Part shown: piece by piece, positions 37,479 through 46,774 of the stretch
How the letters are laid out: each line of letters starts with the position of its first letter
Position numbering within the stretch: position 1 is the first letter of the stretch
DNA from: Dysgonomonas gadei ATCC BAA-286
GTDB taxonomy: Bacteria; Bacteroidota; Bacteroidia; Bacteroidales; Dysgonomonadaceae
Direction: 5' to 3'
Assembly: GCF_000213555.1 (NCBI RefSeq)
Contig: NZ_GL891981.1
Coordinates: 172,821 to 236,820 of the forward strand
DNA: 64,000 nucleotides
The notes under the pieces: generated by a model
Databases searched by the model: none
Seen by the model: only the letters and a program-made list of their open reading frames with translations
What the model was told of the DNA's origin: nothing
Position numbers and translations under genes: made by a program

Positions 37479-37560
37479 TTTCAAGATTTGAAGATTTCAA
37501 GTTTCAGGATTTTTATTCAAGACTTAATCTTGAAATTTTTAAATCTGAAATCTTGAAATT
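37479..37560 (-). repeat. 8-bp units in direct then inverted array between mraY and murD
   Basis: Direct TTTCAAGA-type units lie at 37479, 37487, 37495 and 37502. Reverse-complement units (TCTTGAAA or TCTGAAA) lie at 37528, 37544 and 37551, around an 18-base centre. The transcript could fold into a large imperfect hairpin. One more TTTCAAGA occurs near 52670. Confidence 0.7.
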
Positions 37561-37564
37561 ATTT

Positions 37565-38827
37565 TTATCTCATTTTCAACGTTGCTAATGTAAGTACAGC
37601 CAGGATAATTCCTATAATCCAGAAACGTACTACAATTTTCGATTCCGGCACAGCTCCTATCGGTTTTTGGAATAAAGCCTGTATACCAGAATTTCCCGCT
37701 TTCTGGAAATGATGATGCAGAGGCGTCATTTTAAATACACGGCGTCCTTCACCGTATTTTTTCTTGGTCAGTTTAAAATAAAACACCTGTATCATTACCG
37801 AAAGGCTCTCTACCATAAAAATACCGCATAATATAGGCAGCAATAATTCTTTATGGATAACCACAGCGAAAACCCCTATTATACCTCCCAGCGTTAAACT
37901 GCCCGTATCTCCCATAAATACCTGTGCGGGAAATGCATTGTACCATAAGAAACCAACTGTAGCCCCGATGAATGCCGAGGCAAATATCACGAGCTCCTGA
38001 CTACCCGGAATAAACATTATATTCAGATAGGAGGCAAACTCAATGTGCCCGGATACATATGCCAGTATCCCTAACGTAACCCCTATTATTGCCGAGCTGC
38101 CGGCCGCAAGCCCGTCGAGCCCATCGGTCAGATTGGCACCGTTCGATACAGCTGTTACAATGAATATAACAATGGTAACAAACAGTATCCAGGCAGCCGG
38201 TTCTGCATAGTCTCCCATGAAAGAGACAAGGTCTTCATAGTCTAGGTTGTTATTCTTCATGAAAGGGATGGTAGTCTGTGTCGACTTTGCTCCTTCGGCA
38301 GTATAACTGACCCGTTCTATGACATTATCCTGATTGCGGAATTCTATATTTTCACGGATAATAACGTCGGGACTCAGGTAAAGCGTCATACCCACAATTA
38401 GTCCGAGACCTATCTGAGCTATTATCTTAAACTTACCATGCAGTCCTTCCTTATCCTTTTTGAACACTTTGATATAATCGTCCAAAAAGCCGAGCACTCC
38501 CAGCCAGACGGTTGTAATAAGCATCAGGATGATATATATATTATCTAAACGGGCTAAAAGCAAAACGGGTACAAGTATGGAGATGATAATGATAATACCT
38601 CCCATTGTAGGCGTTCCTTTTTTACTCAATTGCCCTTCCAGTCCAAGATTGCGGACTATCTCCCCGATTTGTAGTTTTTGCAGTTTGTCGATGATACGGC
38701 GTCCTATGATAGTGGATATCAATAATGATAATACCAGTGCCATGGCTGCACGGAACGAGACATACCTGAACATCCCCGCACCCGGGAAATCTAACTGGTC
38801 TAAATAGTCGAATAGATAATATAACAT
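37565..38827 (-). CDS. mraY: Phospho-MurNAc-pentapeptide transferase
   Basis: The protein has 420 residues with about ten membrane helices. It makes lipid I from undecaprenyl phosphate and UDP-MurNAc-pentapeptide. GTPTMGGIIIIISIL, LDDYIKVFKKDKEGL, NGANLTDGLDGLAAG and FMGDTGSLTLGG are the catalytic and Mg-binding motifs. A loop of about 50 residues after the fifth helix (about 165-215), absent from E. coli, fits Bacteroidota versions. It starts 18 bases after the murE stop. Confidence 0.96.
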   Translation of the reverse strand: MLYYLFDYLDQLDFPGAGMFRYVSFRAAMALVLSLLISTIIGRRIIDKLQKLQIGEIVRNLGLEGQLSKKGTPTMGGIIIIISILVPVLLLARLDNIYIILMLITTVWLGVLGFLDDYIKVFKKDKEGLHGKFKIIAQIGLGLIVGMTLYLSPDVIIRENIEFRNQDNVIERVSYTAEGAKSTQTTIPFMKNNNLDYEDLVSFMGDYAEPAAWILFVTIVIFIVTAVSNGANLTDGLDGLAAGSSAIIGVTLGILAYVSGHIEFASYLNIMFIPGSQELVIFASAFIGATVGFLWYNAFPAQVFMGDTGSLTLGGIIGVFAVVIHKELLLPILCGIFMVESLSVMIQVFYFKLTKKKYGEGRRVFKMTPLHHHFQKAGNSGIQALFQKPIGAVPESKIVVRFWIIGIILAVLTLATLKMR

Positions 38828-38845
38828 TTGCTCCTTCTGATTTTT

Positions 38846-40297
38846 TTATTCTCCAAAAATATTTCTTACTACTTCCCTGTCATCGAAGTGATGTTTCACG
38901 CCTTTTACATCCTGATAATCTTCATGGCCTTTTCCTGCTATAAGGATTACGTCGCCCTCTTTGGCCAATGTACAAGCTGTTTTTATAGCTTGCTCACGCT
39001 CTACGATCAATAGCGTTTTCTTCATTTGCTGGCTGTTCAGCCCGTCAGCCATATCGTTGATAATGGCCTGTGGTTCTTCGAATCGCGGATTGTCGGATGT
39101 AAGTATTACTTGATCGCTCAGGCGCACAGCCTCACGTGCCATAATCGGACGTTTGGTCTTATCTCTGTTGCCTCCACAGCCGACTACAGTAATTACACGC
39201 CCGTTACCTTCCAGTACTTCATGGATGGCTTCCAGCACATTCGTTAAAGCATCCGGTGTATGTGCATAATCAACAATAGCGGTATAATTCTCAGGAGAGC
39301 GTAATGTCTCGAAACGTCCCGATACCGGTTTTAATGTACTCAGGATGAGCAACGCCTCATCCGGATCCTGCCCCAGCAGAACGGCTGTTCCATACACAGC
39401 TAATAAATTATAAACATTGAACACACCGACAAACTGCACCTGCAATTCCTTATTATTGAATTCGACAGCTGTGCCGTCGAAGTGCTTCTCTATAATCTTA
39501 GCTTTAAAATCGGCCAAAGTTTTTACCGAATAAGTATATTTCTTCGCTTTTGTATTCTGAAGCATTACCGCTCCGTTCTTGTCATCGGCGTTGGTAAGGG
39601 CAAAAGCAGTTTCGGGTAAATTGTCGAAAAACATCTTTTTTGCTTTCAGGTACTCAGCCATCGTTTTGTGATAATCAAGATGATCCTGTGTGATATTGGT
39701 AAAAATGCCTCCGTCGAATTTTAATCCGCTGATGCGCTTCTGATGTATAGCATGTGAACTTACTTCCATAAAAGCATATTCGCAGCCAGCATCTACCATC
39801 TTTGCCAGCATCTCATTCAGCGACAATGGATCAGGCGTAGTATGTGTGGCATGATATACCGTGCCATCAATATAGTTAGCTACTGTGGACAGTAATCCTA
39901 CTTTATTCCCGAACTTACGGAACATCTCATATAGCAATGTGGCAGTGGTGGTTTTGCCATTCGTTCCGGTAACTCCCACCAGTTTCAGTTTAGCAGAAGG
40001 GTCTCCATACCAGAGGGTAGCTATTTTGCCTGCCGCGTCAGCGCTGTCTTTTACCTTTATATATGTAATTCCCTCTCTCGAAGTATCTACTTTCTCCTGA
40101 TGGATTACAACTTTAGCTCCTAAGTCGAGGGCGTTGTTTATATATTGGTGCCCGTCTACCTGTACTCCTTTGAGGGCGATAAAGGCAGAACCGGCGATTG
40201 CTTTACGTGAGTCGGTCTGAATACCAGTTATTTCAAGGTTTTCATTTCCTTTTATTTCAACTATATCTATGCCTTTTAATAAATCCTTTAATTTCAT
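38846..40297 (-). CDS. murE: UDP-MurNAc-tripeptide synthetase, meso-DAP adding
   Basis: The protein has 483 residues. It adds the third peptide residue to UDP-MurNAc-L-Ala-D-Glu. GTNGKTTTATLLYEMF is the ATP loop, and the DNPR motif (T-S-D-N-P-R-F) indicates meso-diaminopimelate rather than lysine. The gene lies 103 bases after ftsI. Confidence 0.97.
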   Translation of the reverse strand: MKLKDLLKGIDIVEIKGNENLEITGIQTDSRKAIAGSAFIALKGVQVDGHQYINNALDLGAKVVIHQEKVDTSREGITYIKVKDSADAAGKIATLWYGDPSAKLKLVGVTGTNGKTTTATLLYEMFRKFGNKVGLLSTVANYIDGTVYHATHTTPDPLSLNEMLAKMVDAGCEYAFMEVSSHAIHQKRISGLKFDGGIFTNITQDHLDYHKTMAEYLKAKKMFFDNLPETAFALTNADDKNGAVMLQNTKAKKYTYSVKTLADFKAKIIEKHFDGTAVEFNNKELQVQFVGVFNVYNLLAVYGTAVLLGQDPDEALLILSTLKPVSGRFETLRSPENYTAIVDYAHTPDALTNVLEAIHEVLEGNGRVITVVGCGGNRDKTKRPIMAREAVRLSDQVILTSDNPRFEEPQAIINDMADGLNSQQMKKTLLIVEREQAIKTACTLAKEGDVILIAGKGHEDYQDVKGVKHHFDDREVVRNIFGE

Positions 40298-40400
40298 ATC
40301 TGTATTCTTTATCTAGTTAAAGAGAGTATTAATAATATTACCAATCAGTTTAACGATCTATTGCTTACGAACTTAATCAAGTAATAAATAGGTCTGCACT

Positions 40401-42608
40401 TTAATTTAATTCTATTGTAATGCCACCGCCTTTTACTATCCGGTTTCCGGCAGGGATAGATTGCCTCTTCACTTTTCCCTCTCCTGTCAGATTGACTCTA
40501 AGCCCGGCATTTTCCAATAGATAGACAGCATCTCGTGCCCCCATACCTATAACGTTAGGAACAAGGCCTTGTTTTACGGAAGCATTATCTTCCAGTATAA
40601 TTCCACCTGACAGTGAGTCACTCTTCGTCTTTATCCAGTCGATATTACTACCTGAAAATGTATAATTCTGGTCTAGCTTTTTCAGCACAAACTCTGTATT
40701 CTTTAGTAAGCCACCTTTAACTACAGGAATCAAGGAGTTCACAGTATCTTTCGGTGCAGGCAGAGGCGTAGATACCAAATGCTTAGTATAAATGCCTTCG
40801 GCTATAGCCTTGAACACCGTTCCGGCCATAAGCCCTCCCGATGGAGAACCCTGTGGTCTGCGTATACCTACAAAACATGTATATTTTGGATCTTCTGCAG
40901 GAAAATATCCACAAAACGAAACATAGTAACCTTCGTATCCTCCCCGTGATGCAATCATTGCCGTACCTGTCTTACCTGCCGACTGGAAAAGTGGAGAACC
41001 GGCTGCTTTTCCCAGACCGTCAGACACTACCCCTCTGAGCATTTCACGTACCTGCACTAACGTTTTCTCGGAGCATAATGCCGGATTGATAACTTCTGTC
41101 TCGAACTCTTCCTTCACTTTGCCGTCTTTCATAAAGGCTTTGGTAAGGAAAGGTTTTATCATCTTCCCATTATTGGCTATACCATTGTAAAACATCAGCA
41201 TGTAGATAGGCGGAATCTGAGTCTCATAACCGAACGACATCCATGCCAGAGTTGTTTTTGACCATGGATTTGCCTTATCATCAGGCATGCGGACTATGGA
41301 TGTACCTTCTATACCTTTGAGAGGTACGTCCCATTCTATTTTCTTGGTAATACCTAAGTCACGGATATGTTGCGCATATTTCTGAGGATTATTCTCATAT
41401 CCCTTCAAAATCATTTTAGTCATAACAACATTCGAAGAAATATACATACCTTCGGTAATAGTCATAAACTCTTTGCGTCCGCCTGTACGCCAATAGTGGT
41501 CGCGTACAACCCGGCCTTTATATTCGAAAAGCCCATTGCCGACACGCACGGAGTCATTTGGTGTAACTACCCCGTCCTCGAGGGCTACCATCACCGATAC
41601 GGTCTTGAATGTGGAACCCGGTTCGGACATCCACGAGAATGCATTCGGGTTTCCTTCGGCGTATACCCCTTCCGATACTCTGTCGAGATTGGTTATCGCT
41701 TTTATTTCGCCGGTAGCTACTTCCATTACAATGGCGACGCCTGATTCAGCTTTTGTTTCAGCCAGTTTGCCGTAAAGGGCTTTTTCGGCCATATCCTGAA
41801 TGTCTACATTCAGTGTAGTCTTTATATCCCAGCCATCGGTAGGTTCTTCCAATACTACATCTATCCAACGGCCCTGTACACGTTCGCGTGTTTTCAACCC
41901 GGGCACACCTTTAAGTATCGAATCATATTTCAGCTCCAGTCCACTCGCTCCCCCGTCTTCAAAATCTTTAAATATAGAGCCTACAGTTCGTCCTGCCAAT
42001 CGACCGAAAGGTTTTAGGCGCATGGTCTTTTCTTCGGTGAAAAGTCCGCTCCTGTTGCTGCGCTGATTGAAGAATGGGAATGTTTTCAGCTCTTTCAGGT
42101 CTACATAGTTTATATCGGGACGGATAATTCTTACATAACGGCTTCTTACCTTTATTTTCTTATTGGAACCGCTTTTTCGGTTGCGCTCCAGTTCATCCAG
42201 TTCTTTGCGGCTAAGCGCCCAACCATCTAATATTATCTTTTTGTATTGGGCGGCATTTCTGTCCGGAAATTTTTTCGCTAACTCCTGAGAAAGAGGTGTT
42301 GCATATTTCATCAGCGTATCTTTCTTTATACCCTCCGACATGAAGTCGACATATACGCCATATAAAGGTTCGCTAGTTGCAAGCAGACGGCCGTCGTCGG
42401 CATATATATTTCCGCGGTTGGGGCGTATCTCCCGGTCTTTTTTTACAGTTTCCTGTTTGCCAAGCTCGCGCCATTCGGGCCCTTCCGCATATTTGATTTT
42501 GAAAATGCAGACAATGATTGCTATAAATACGAAAGACATGAAAAAGACAATCCAACCGTAACGGCTGACTGCCACATTCTTCATTGTTCCGTCTGACTTC
42601 TTTGCCAT
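40401..42608 (-). CDS. ftsI: Penicillin-binding protein FtsI/PBP3 with a PASTA domain
   Basis: The protein has 735 residues. A single N-terminal helix (about 18-37) anchors it. The PBP dimerisation domain and transpeptidase domain follow. Catalytic Ser332 sits in S-T-F-K (EPGSTFKT), SSN is at 391-393 and the K-T-G motif is in SAGKTGTA. A C-terminal PASTA domain (about 660-735, VPNVIGMGARDAVYLLENAG) is present, longer than in E. coli FtsI. It cross-links septal peptidoglycan with FtsW. Confidence 0.96.
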   Translation of the reverse strand: MAKKSDGTMKNVAVSRYGWIVFFMSFVFIAIIVCIFKIKYAEGPEWRELGKQETVKKDREIRPNRGNIYADDGRLLATSEPLYGVYVDFMSEGIKKDTLMKYATPLSQELAKKFPDRNAAQYKKIILDGWALSRKELDELERNRKSGSNKKIKVRSRYVRIIRPDINYVDLKELKTFPFFNQRSNRSGLFTEEKTMRLKPFGRLAGRTVGSIFKDFEDGGASGLELKYDSILKGVPGLKTRERVQGRWIDVVLEEPTDGWDIKTTLNVDIQDMAEKALYGKLAETKAESGVAIVMEVATGEIKAITNLDRVSEGVYAEGNPNAFSWMSEPGSTFKTVSVMVALEDGVVTPNDSVRVGNGLFEYKGRVVRDHYWRTGGRKEFMTITEGMYISSNVVMTKMILKGYENNPQKYAQHIRDLGITKKIEWDVPLKGIEGTSIVRMPDDKANPWSKTTLAWMSFGYETQIPPIYMLMFYNGIANNGKMIKPFLTKAFMKDGKVKEEFETEVINPALCSEKTLVQVREMLRGVVSDGLGKAAGSPLFQSAGKTGTAMIASRGGYEGYYVSFCGYFPAEDPKYTCFVGIRRPQGSPSGGLMAGTVFKAIAEGIYTKHLVSTPLPAPKDTVNSLIPVVKGGLLKNTEFVLKKLDQNYTFSGSNIDWIKTKSDSLSGGIILEDNASVKQGLVPNVIGMGARDAVYLLENAGLRVNLTGEGKVKRQSIPAGNRIVKGGGITIELN

Positions 42609-42632
42609 ATCCTTTTTCCGAGAAAGTCTCTT

Positions 42633-42959
42633 CTATTTCTTAATTTTATAAATAGGCTCCTTGGTTTGCTGCAAGTCTACTCCGTTCTGCTGGATCAAAG
42701 ATTCAACTTTCGACTCCCGGCTTACCCCCATCAGCTGCGCCGCAATAGTTAATGATTCGAATTTCGCATCTTTCAGTTCATGTTGCAACGACTCTATCTG
42801 AGACCTCTTTTCTATACAACTGTATCTGTTACTTATATATAAGACCAGAATAACAAAAACAGTGATAATGAAACGTGCATTCTTCCAGAAAAAATCCTCA
42901 GTAAGGACTGTTCCTCCCAGAATATACATCACTTTCTTTTTTATATCTTTCGCTTTCAT
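42633..42959 (-). CDS. ftsL: FtsL-like divisome protein
   Basis: The protein has 108 residues. A membrane helix (about 30-46, FIITVFVILVLYISNRY) is followed by a short coiled-coil (IEKRSQIESLQHELKDAKF). This is the FtsL-like family of Bacteroidota, poorly conserved in sequence but fixed between rsmH and ftsI. It starts 34 bases after the rsmH stop. Confidence 0.85.
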   Translation of the reverse strand: MKAKDIKKKVMYILGGTVLTEDFFWKNARFIITVFVILVLYISNRYSCIEKRSQIESLQHELKDAKFESLTIAAQLMGVSRESKVESLIQQNGVDLQQTKEPIYKIKK

Positions 42960-42993
42960 TCCTATTACAAGTCCTATGTAATTTATTTACAAC

Positions 42994-43905
42994 TCAAATT
43001 TTCTCTGCTATCCTTAGTTTAGCGCTTCTCGAACGCGGATTTCTTTCCTCTTCTTCCCGTGAAGGCACAATTACTTTATTGTTTATCAATTTGAATGGCG
43101 TTTCAAAGTTTCCGAAGAAATCTTTTTCCACTTTCCCTTCAAAGTTACCTGTCTTAAAGAAGTTCTTCACAAGCCTGTCTTCTAAAGAATGGTAGGTAAT
43201 AACTACCAGGCGACCGCCCGGTTTCAATATATCAAGTGCCTGTTCGAGCATTTCTTTCAGAGTTTCCATCTCTTCATTCACCTCTATGCGAAGTGCCTGA
43301 AAGGCCTGAGCCAATACTTTCTTTTCTTTTTCACCTCTTCCTACAAAGGAATTCAGTGTATCCAGCAAGTCACTTACTTTCCTGTAAGGCTTTTCTTTGC
43401 GGGTCTTTACTATTGCAGATGCAATGCGCCTCGACGGCTTGAGTTCTCCATATAAGTAAAAAATATCAGCCAGTTGTTCTTCTGTGTATGTATTCAGAAT
43501 CTGTGCTGCCGTTTTTCCGGCTTTCTGATTCATGCGCATATCCAGGTCACTATCTTCGAAGCGGAAAGAAAACCCTCGGTCTTCGGCATCGAAATGATGT
43601 GACGACACGCCCAGATCGGCAAGAATAGCGTCTACTTCTTCTACACCGTGATATTTAATAAAGTTCTTCAGAAAGCGGAAATTGCTTCGGATGAACGTGA
43701 ATTTACTATCCTCCTGTATATTGTTGATAGCGTCTTCATCCTGATCGAAAGCATAAAGATGTCCCTTGTTGCCGAGGTGGGAAAGAATCTCTTTTGAATG
43801 TCCGCCACCACCAAAAGTAACGTCGACACAAATGCTGCCGGTACGAATATTCATACCGTCCACACTTTCGTGGAGCAGTGCAGGTATATGGTACATCTCA
43901 GTCAT
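42994..43905 (-). CDS. rsmH: 16S rRNA (cytosine1402-N4)-methyltransferase
   Basis: The protein has 303 residues. It methylates C1402 of 16S rRNA. The SAM-binding loop is VDVTFGGGGHSKEIL, with ILADLGVSSHHFD and the conserved DLDMRMNQ. The C-terminal NPRSRSAKLRIAEKI ends the family. The gene begins two bases after the mraZ stop. Confidence 0.97.
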   Translation of the reverse strand: MTEMYHIPALLHESVDGMNIRTGSICVDVTFGGGGHSKEILSHLGNKGHLYAFDQDEDAINNIQEDSKFTFIRSNFRFLKNFIKYHGVEEVDAILADLGVSSHHFDAEDRGFSFRFEDSDLDMRMNQKAGKTAAQILNTYTEEQLADIFYLYGELKPSRRIASAIVKTRKEKPYRKVSDLLDTLNSFVGRGEKEKKVLAQAFQALRIEVNEEMETLKEMLEQALDILKPGGRLVVITYHSLEDRLVKNFFKTGNFEGKVEKDFFGNFETPFKLINNKVIVPSREEEERNPRSRSAKLRIAEKI

Positions 43906-43907
43906 GG

Positions 43908-44369
43908 TTAGCCGTTTTGTGAGTCGTTGTTCATTAATGCCTGTATACGGGAACTGAAATCATCTGCCGGAATAAGCGTTTTCTCCAGCCCTTCTTTTGC
44001 CCATATCTCAATCGTATTATCCACTCCCAAGAACCTGACATCGGATACGATACTTACCATCTGGCAATATCGCTTCGATATCAGGATGCGCCCGTTCGTA
44101 TCTATATCGAGACGTTCGGCATCGACAACAAACTGCCTGAAAAGAGCTTGCTGCTCCCGATCCCATCTGTTTAAGCGCGAACGTAATTTTGCTACCTCTT
44201 CTTCCCATACCTCCACCGGATAGAGGACGAGGCAATCCTGAAACAGATCTTTTCTGAGTATCAATGTATTCTGGGCAGAAGATTGAAGAATCTTCCTGAA
44301 AGCAGCCGGCACAAAGACTCTCCCCTTCGCGTCGATTTTCGCTTCTATATTGCCCAAAAATTGAATCAT
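43908..44369 (-). CDS. mraZ: Transcriptional regulator MraZ
   Basis: The protein has 153 residues from the ATG at 44369. A longer in-frame start at 44390 exists but is less likely because IQFLGNIEAKIDAKGRV begins the family here. It has two SpoVT/AbrB-like halves, IDAKGRVFVPAAFR and IDTNGRILISKRY. MraZ binds repeated boxes upstream of mraZ and represses the dcw cluster. The predicted operator at 44421-44450 fits. Confidence 0.95.
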   Translation of the reverse strand: MIQFLGNIEAKIDAKGRVFVPAAFRKILQSSAQNTLILRKDLFQDCLVLYPVEVWEEEVAKLRSRLNRWDREQQALFRQFVVDAERLDIDTNGRILISKRYCQMVSIVSDVRFLGVDNTIEIWAKEGLEKTLIPADDFSSRIQALMNNDSQNG

Positions 44370-44420
44370 TAACACTTTGAATTTTAACAATATACAATAT
44401 GTGACGTAAAGGTATGAAAA

Positions 44421-44450
44421 TTATACACTTTTCCCCACTTTTCCCCACTT
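44421..44450 (-). promoter_or_regulatory. Predicted MraZ operator: three 10-bp direct repeats
   Basis: On the minus strand the three units are AAGTGGGGAA, AAGTGGGGAA and AAGTGTATAA, in one 10-bp phase, 52-81 bases upstream of the mraZ start. MraZ family sites are known to be short G-rich repeats with about 10-bp spacing. The assignment rests on this match and on position. Confidence 0.7.
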
Positions 44451-44856
44451 AAAATTGACTAAAAGTTTTTAACAGCCCTGTTCATAAGTTTTCAACATGT
44501 ATATTGAATTGATAATGTTTGACTTATAATACTTTATCAACAGGTTATAAACATGTTGTAAACAGTTCTTTTTCAGTGATTTTATAAATAGTAATTAATT
44601 ATATATTTAGATTAAATGCACTATCCTTTTATGCTATGTGTAAACACAAATAGTCTATATCCCTTTTTGGATAGCCTAAAAGGAATACAAGCCCAGTAGA
44701 TATAAGTTAAAAATAAAGTTGTTGTTAAGAATAATGATGTGCTTGATGAAGCGGAACGTTTTAAGTAGCGAGGGCAGAAATAAAATTTATTTTGGTTATG
44801 CCGAGTCACGAAAAACGCCTAATATAATTGAACTATTTTGTATAGCAGGATTTGTT
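44451..44856. other. AT-rich spacer between dcw cluster and GH78-like gene
   Basis: No gene is credible here. DnaA-box-like words (TTATCAACA at 44534-44542, TTTTCAACA at 44489-44497, TGTTCATAA at 44479-44487) and an inverted pair, GTTTTCAACATGT (44488-44500) and its near reverse complement (44551-44563), cluster in its first 120 bases. A TATCC/GGATA hairpin lies near 44658-44673. The rest is AT-rich with no clear motif. Confidence 0.4.
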
Positions 44857-46626
44857 TTACTTCACCACAACTACTCCTTCAGGAGCCTTGATTTCCGATT
44901 TTATTTTTCCATCGGCTTGTTTTGTATGTTTTATCTCGATAATCCCGTATGGAGTAGGGGAAGTGCCTTCTACCCAGTCCAAATCTCCCAGATTAGGGGT
45001 TATCCGTACCTTTTTGCACCCTGCCTCTAAAGGTTTTACTCCCAGTACATGCCTGCTAAGCCATGTAGTAGGACCCGAAGCCCAGCCATGACAAAAACTA
45101 TGGCGATATCCTTTATAGCAATATCCTCCATAAGAGGCGTGAACATCTACTTTTCCTTCGGGTACAACCTCGTCAATCCGTGCTGCATTTTTCATCCAAT
45201 TGATATCGAAATCTTCCCAGAAGGTGGTTGCTCCAAGGTCGATCATAGCACCCCAATATTCACGTATGTTATCTATCGCACCTTTATAATCGCCTGCTTT
45301 TGCGCGCGCATCCAGCATATAGTAGCCATAGAAGGTAGACATCCCATGCACTCCGTTTTGTGCTAATACTTCATCATTCGCTTTCTTTGGTGCAATAAGC
45401 CCGGATAGGGCTAATAGAGAGGCAGCCTGTTTGGACGAGGTTATATCAGGCACATGTTTTCTTAGTTTCTTCAAAGTTGATTGGCAGAGAGTTTCACTGT
45501 CCTTGTCATTCAGTATTCTACTCAATTCTTCACCTGCTTCGAATGTCATTACCATCATAGATTGCAGGCCGGCATGGATAGCCTCGGTATTTTCGCTCGA
45601 TGGCCAATCGAGAAAACGATTGCCGTCCAGTATCTCTTTTCCGTTTTCGTCTATCTTTTCACTTAATAGTTTAAGTAATCGGGACATATATTCCTGTTGC
45701 TCTTTAAGATATTCCAGATCACCCTGATACAGATACCAGTCGCGATGGATTATGATCCACCACATAGAATACGAACTGATACCATTCATCCATGCAGGCA
45801 GAGGTGTGATATCCCTTGCCAGATCGAGGCTTTTAGGCACAACATCGTTATATCCGAAAACAGAGTTAATTGTCATTACTTCGGGATGAAGGTCACCCAC
45901 CCATACCAACCTGTCGCGTTTTATTGCATCCCACAGGTAGTCTTGCATATTGAGATGTACAGTGTAGGCTCCTGTAAGCCATATCTTGTTCAGGTATTCG
46001 TCGTTACAACGGAAAGAACCCAGATAGAGGATATCCCTGTATTCAAAGGATGCGCTTATCTCCTTTATTTCCACTTCCGTATCCGTATCTACAACATCTA
46101 TGCGGACAAAGCGGAAACCCGAATTGCCTACAGTGAGTCGTCCGAGCCAGGGTAGAGTTATTATAAAATCACGCATGGCATGGTCGTTTGTTGCCCCGCC
46201 TTCGCCTCCGATATCGCTCATTGTTTCGGCAACCGATTCACCGAAGCGGATACGCACTTTCCCTACCGGATTCTTATTATTTATGGAAGTTATTATTTCC
46301 AGACCTCCTTGTATCTCTTTCCCGAAATCGAGGATAATACCTCCTTTATTCGTATTATCTCCGATTAGCTTAAGATAAGTTCCTGCATTCAGGTCGGCTT
46401 GTCCCGTTCCTTGTTTTAGGATAGACTGGGCATTTATTACATATTTGCCATTACCACTGTCCGAAGTCCATACTATACGGGTAGGGGTAAGGTATTTTCT
46501 GGTTAGGCTTGTCGGCCGGGCTTTTATATCGCGGTAATCCTGAAATGGAAGCGGTAGTTGCTGGGCTAAAAAGTTATCGCTTAATAAGAACAAGATTGTT
46601 AATATAAAACAGTGTATTATTCGCAT
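44857..46626 (-). CDS. GH78-like alpha-L-rhamnosidase, secreted
   Basis: The protein has 589 residues with a signal peptide (IIHCFILTILFLLSDNFLAQ). A beta-sandwich N-domain (about 60-205) is followed by an (alpha/alpha)6 six-hairpin barrel with WDAIKRDRLVWVGDLHPE, the R-D-R…G-D catalytic region of GH78, and a C-terminal beta domain with ASYGGYCYKGYRHSFCHGWASGPTTWLSRHVLG. It probably removes alpha-L-rhamnose or a related sugar from glycans in the periplasm or outside. It has its own -7 box and follows an AraC regulator on the same strand. Confidence 0.85.
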   Translation of the reverse strand: MRIIHCFILTILFLLSDNFLAQQLPLPFQDYRDIKARPTSLTRKYLTPTRIVWTSDSGNGKYVINAQSILKQGTGQADLNAGTYLKLIGDNTNKGGIILDFGKEIQGGLEIITSINNKNPVGKVRIRFGESVAETMSDIGGEGGATNDHAMRDFIITLPWLGRLTVGNSGFRFVRIDVVDTDTEVEIKEISASFEYRDILYLGSFRCNDEYLNKIWLTGAYTVHLNMQDYLWDAIKRDRLVWVGDLHPEVMTINSVFGYNDVVPKSLDLARDITPLPAWMNGISSYSMWWIIIHRDWYLYQGDLEYLKEQQEYMSRLLKLLSEKIDENGKEILDGNRFLDWPSSENTEAIHAGLQSMMVMTFEAGEELSRILNDKDSETLCQSTLKKLRKHVPDITSSKQAASLLALSGLIAPKKANDEVLAQNGVHGMSTFYGYYMLDARAKAGDYKGAIDNIREYWGAMIDLGATTFWEDFDINWMKNAARIDEVVPEGKVDVHASYGGYCYKGYRHSFCHGWASGPTTWLSRHVLGVKPLEAGCKKVRITPNLGDLDWVEGTSPTPYGIIEIKHTKQADGKIKSEIKAPEGVVVVK

Positions 46627-46651
46627 AATATAGATTATTAGTTAATTATCC

Positions 46652-46666
46652 AGCCAATATTGGGCT
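46652..46666. promoter_or_regulatory. Palindrome CCAATATTGG in the leader of the GH78-like gene
   Basis: The perfect 10-bp palindrome CCAATATTGG is flanked by AG and GCT, giving AGCC/GGCT arms. It lies between the -7 box at 46690-46697 and the start at 46626, a spot suited to a regulator. Which protein binds it is unknown. Confidence 0.45.
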
Positions 46667-46689
46667 AAGATATAGATGATGGATATTCG

Positions 46690-46697
46690 CAAAGTTA
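46690..46697 (-). promoter_or_regulatory. -7 promoter box of the GH78-like gene
   Basis: The complement reads TAACTTTG, an exact TAnnTTTG, about 64 bases upstream of the start codon. No -33 TTTG is seen at the usual spacing. Confidence 0.5.
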
Positions 46698-46774
46698 ACT
46701 TTTCCGTATTCTTTTATAAGTTAAGAAAATGACATACTTATTATACAAAATGACAGAACTTGATAGAGTCTAAT

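Noticed and set aside
44621..44809. Minus-strand 62-codon open frame in the spacer after mraZ
   Set aside because: No start context or motif, and composition is like the surrounding AT-rich non-coding DNA.
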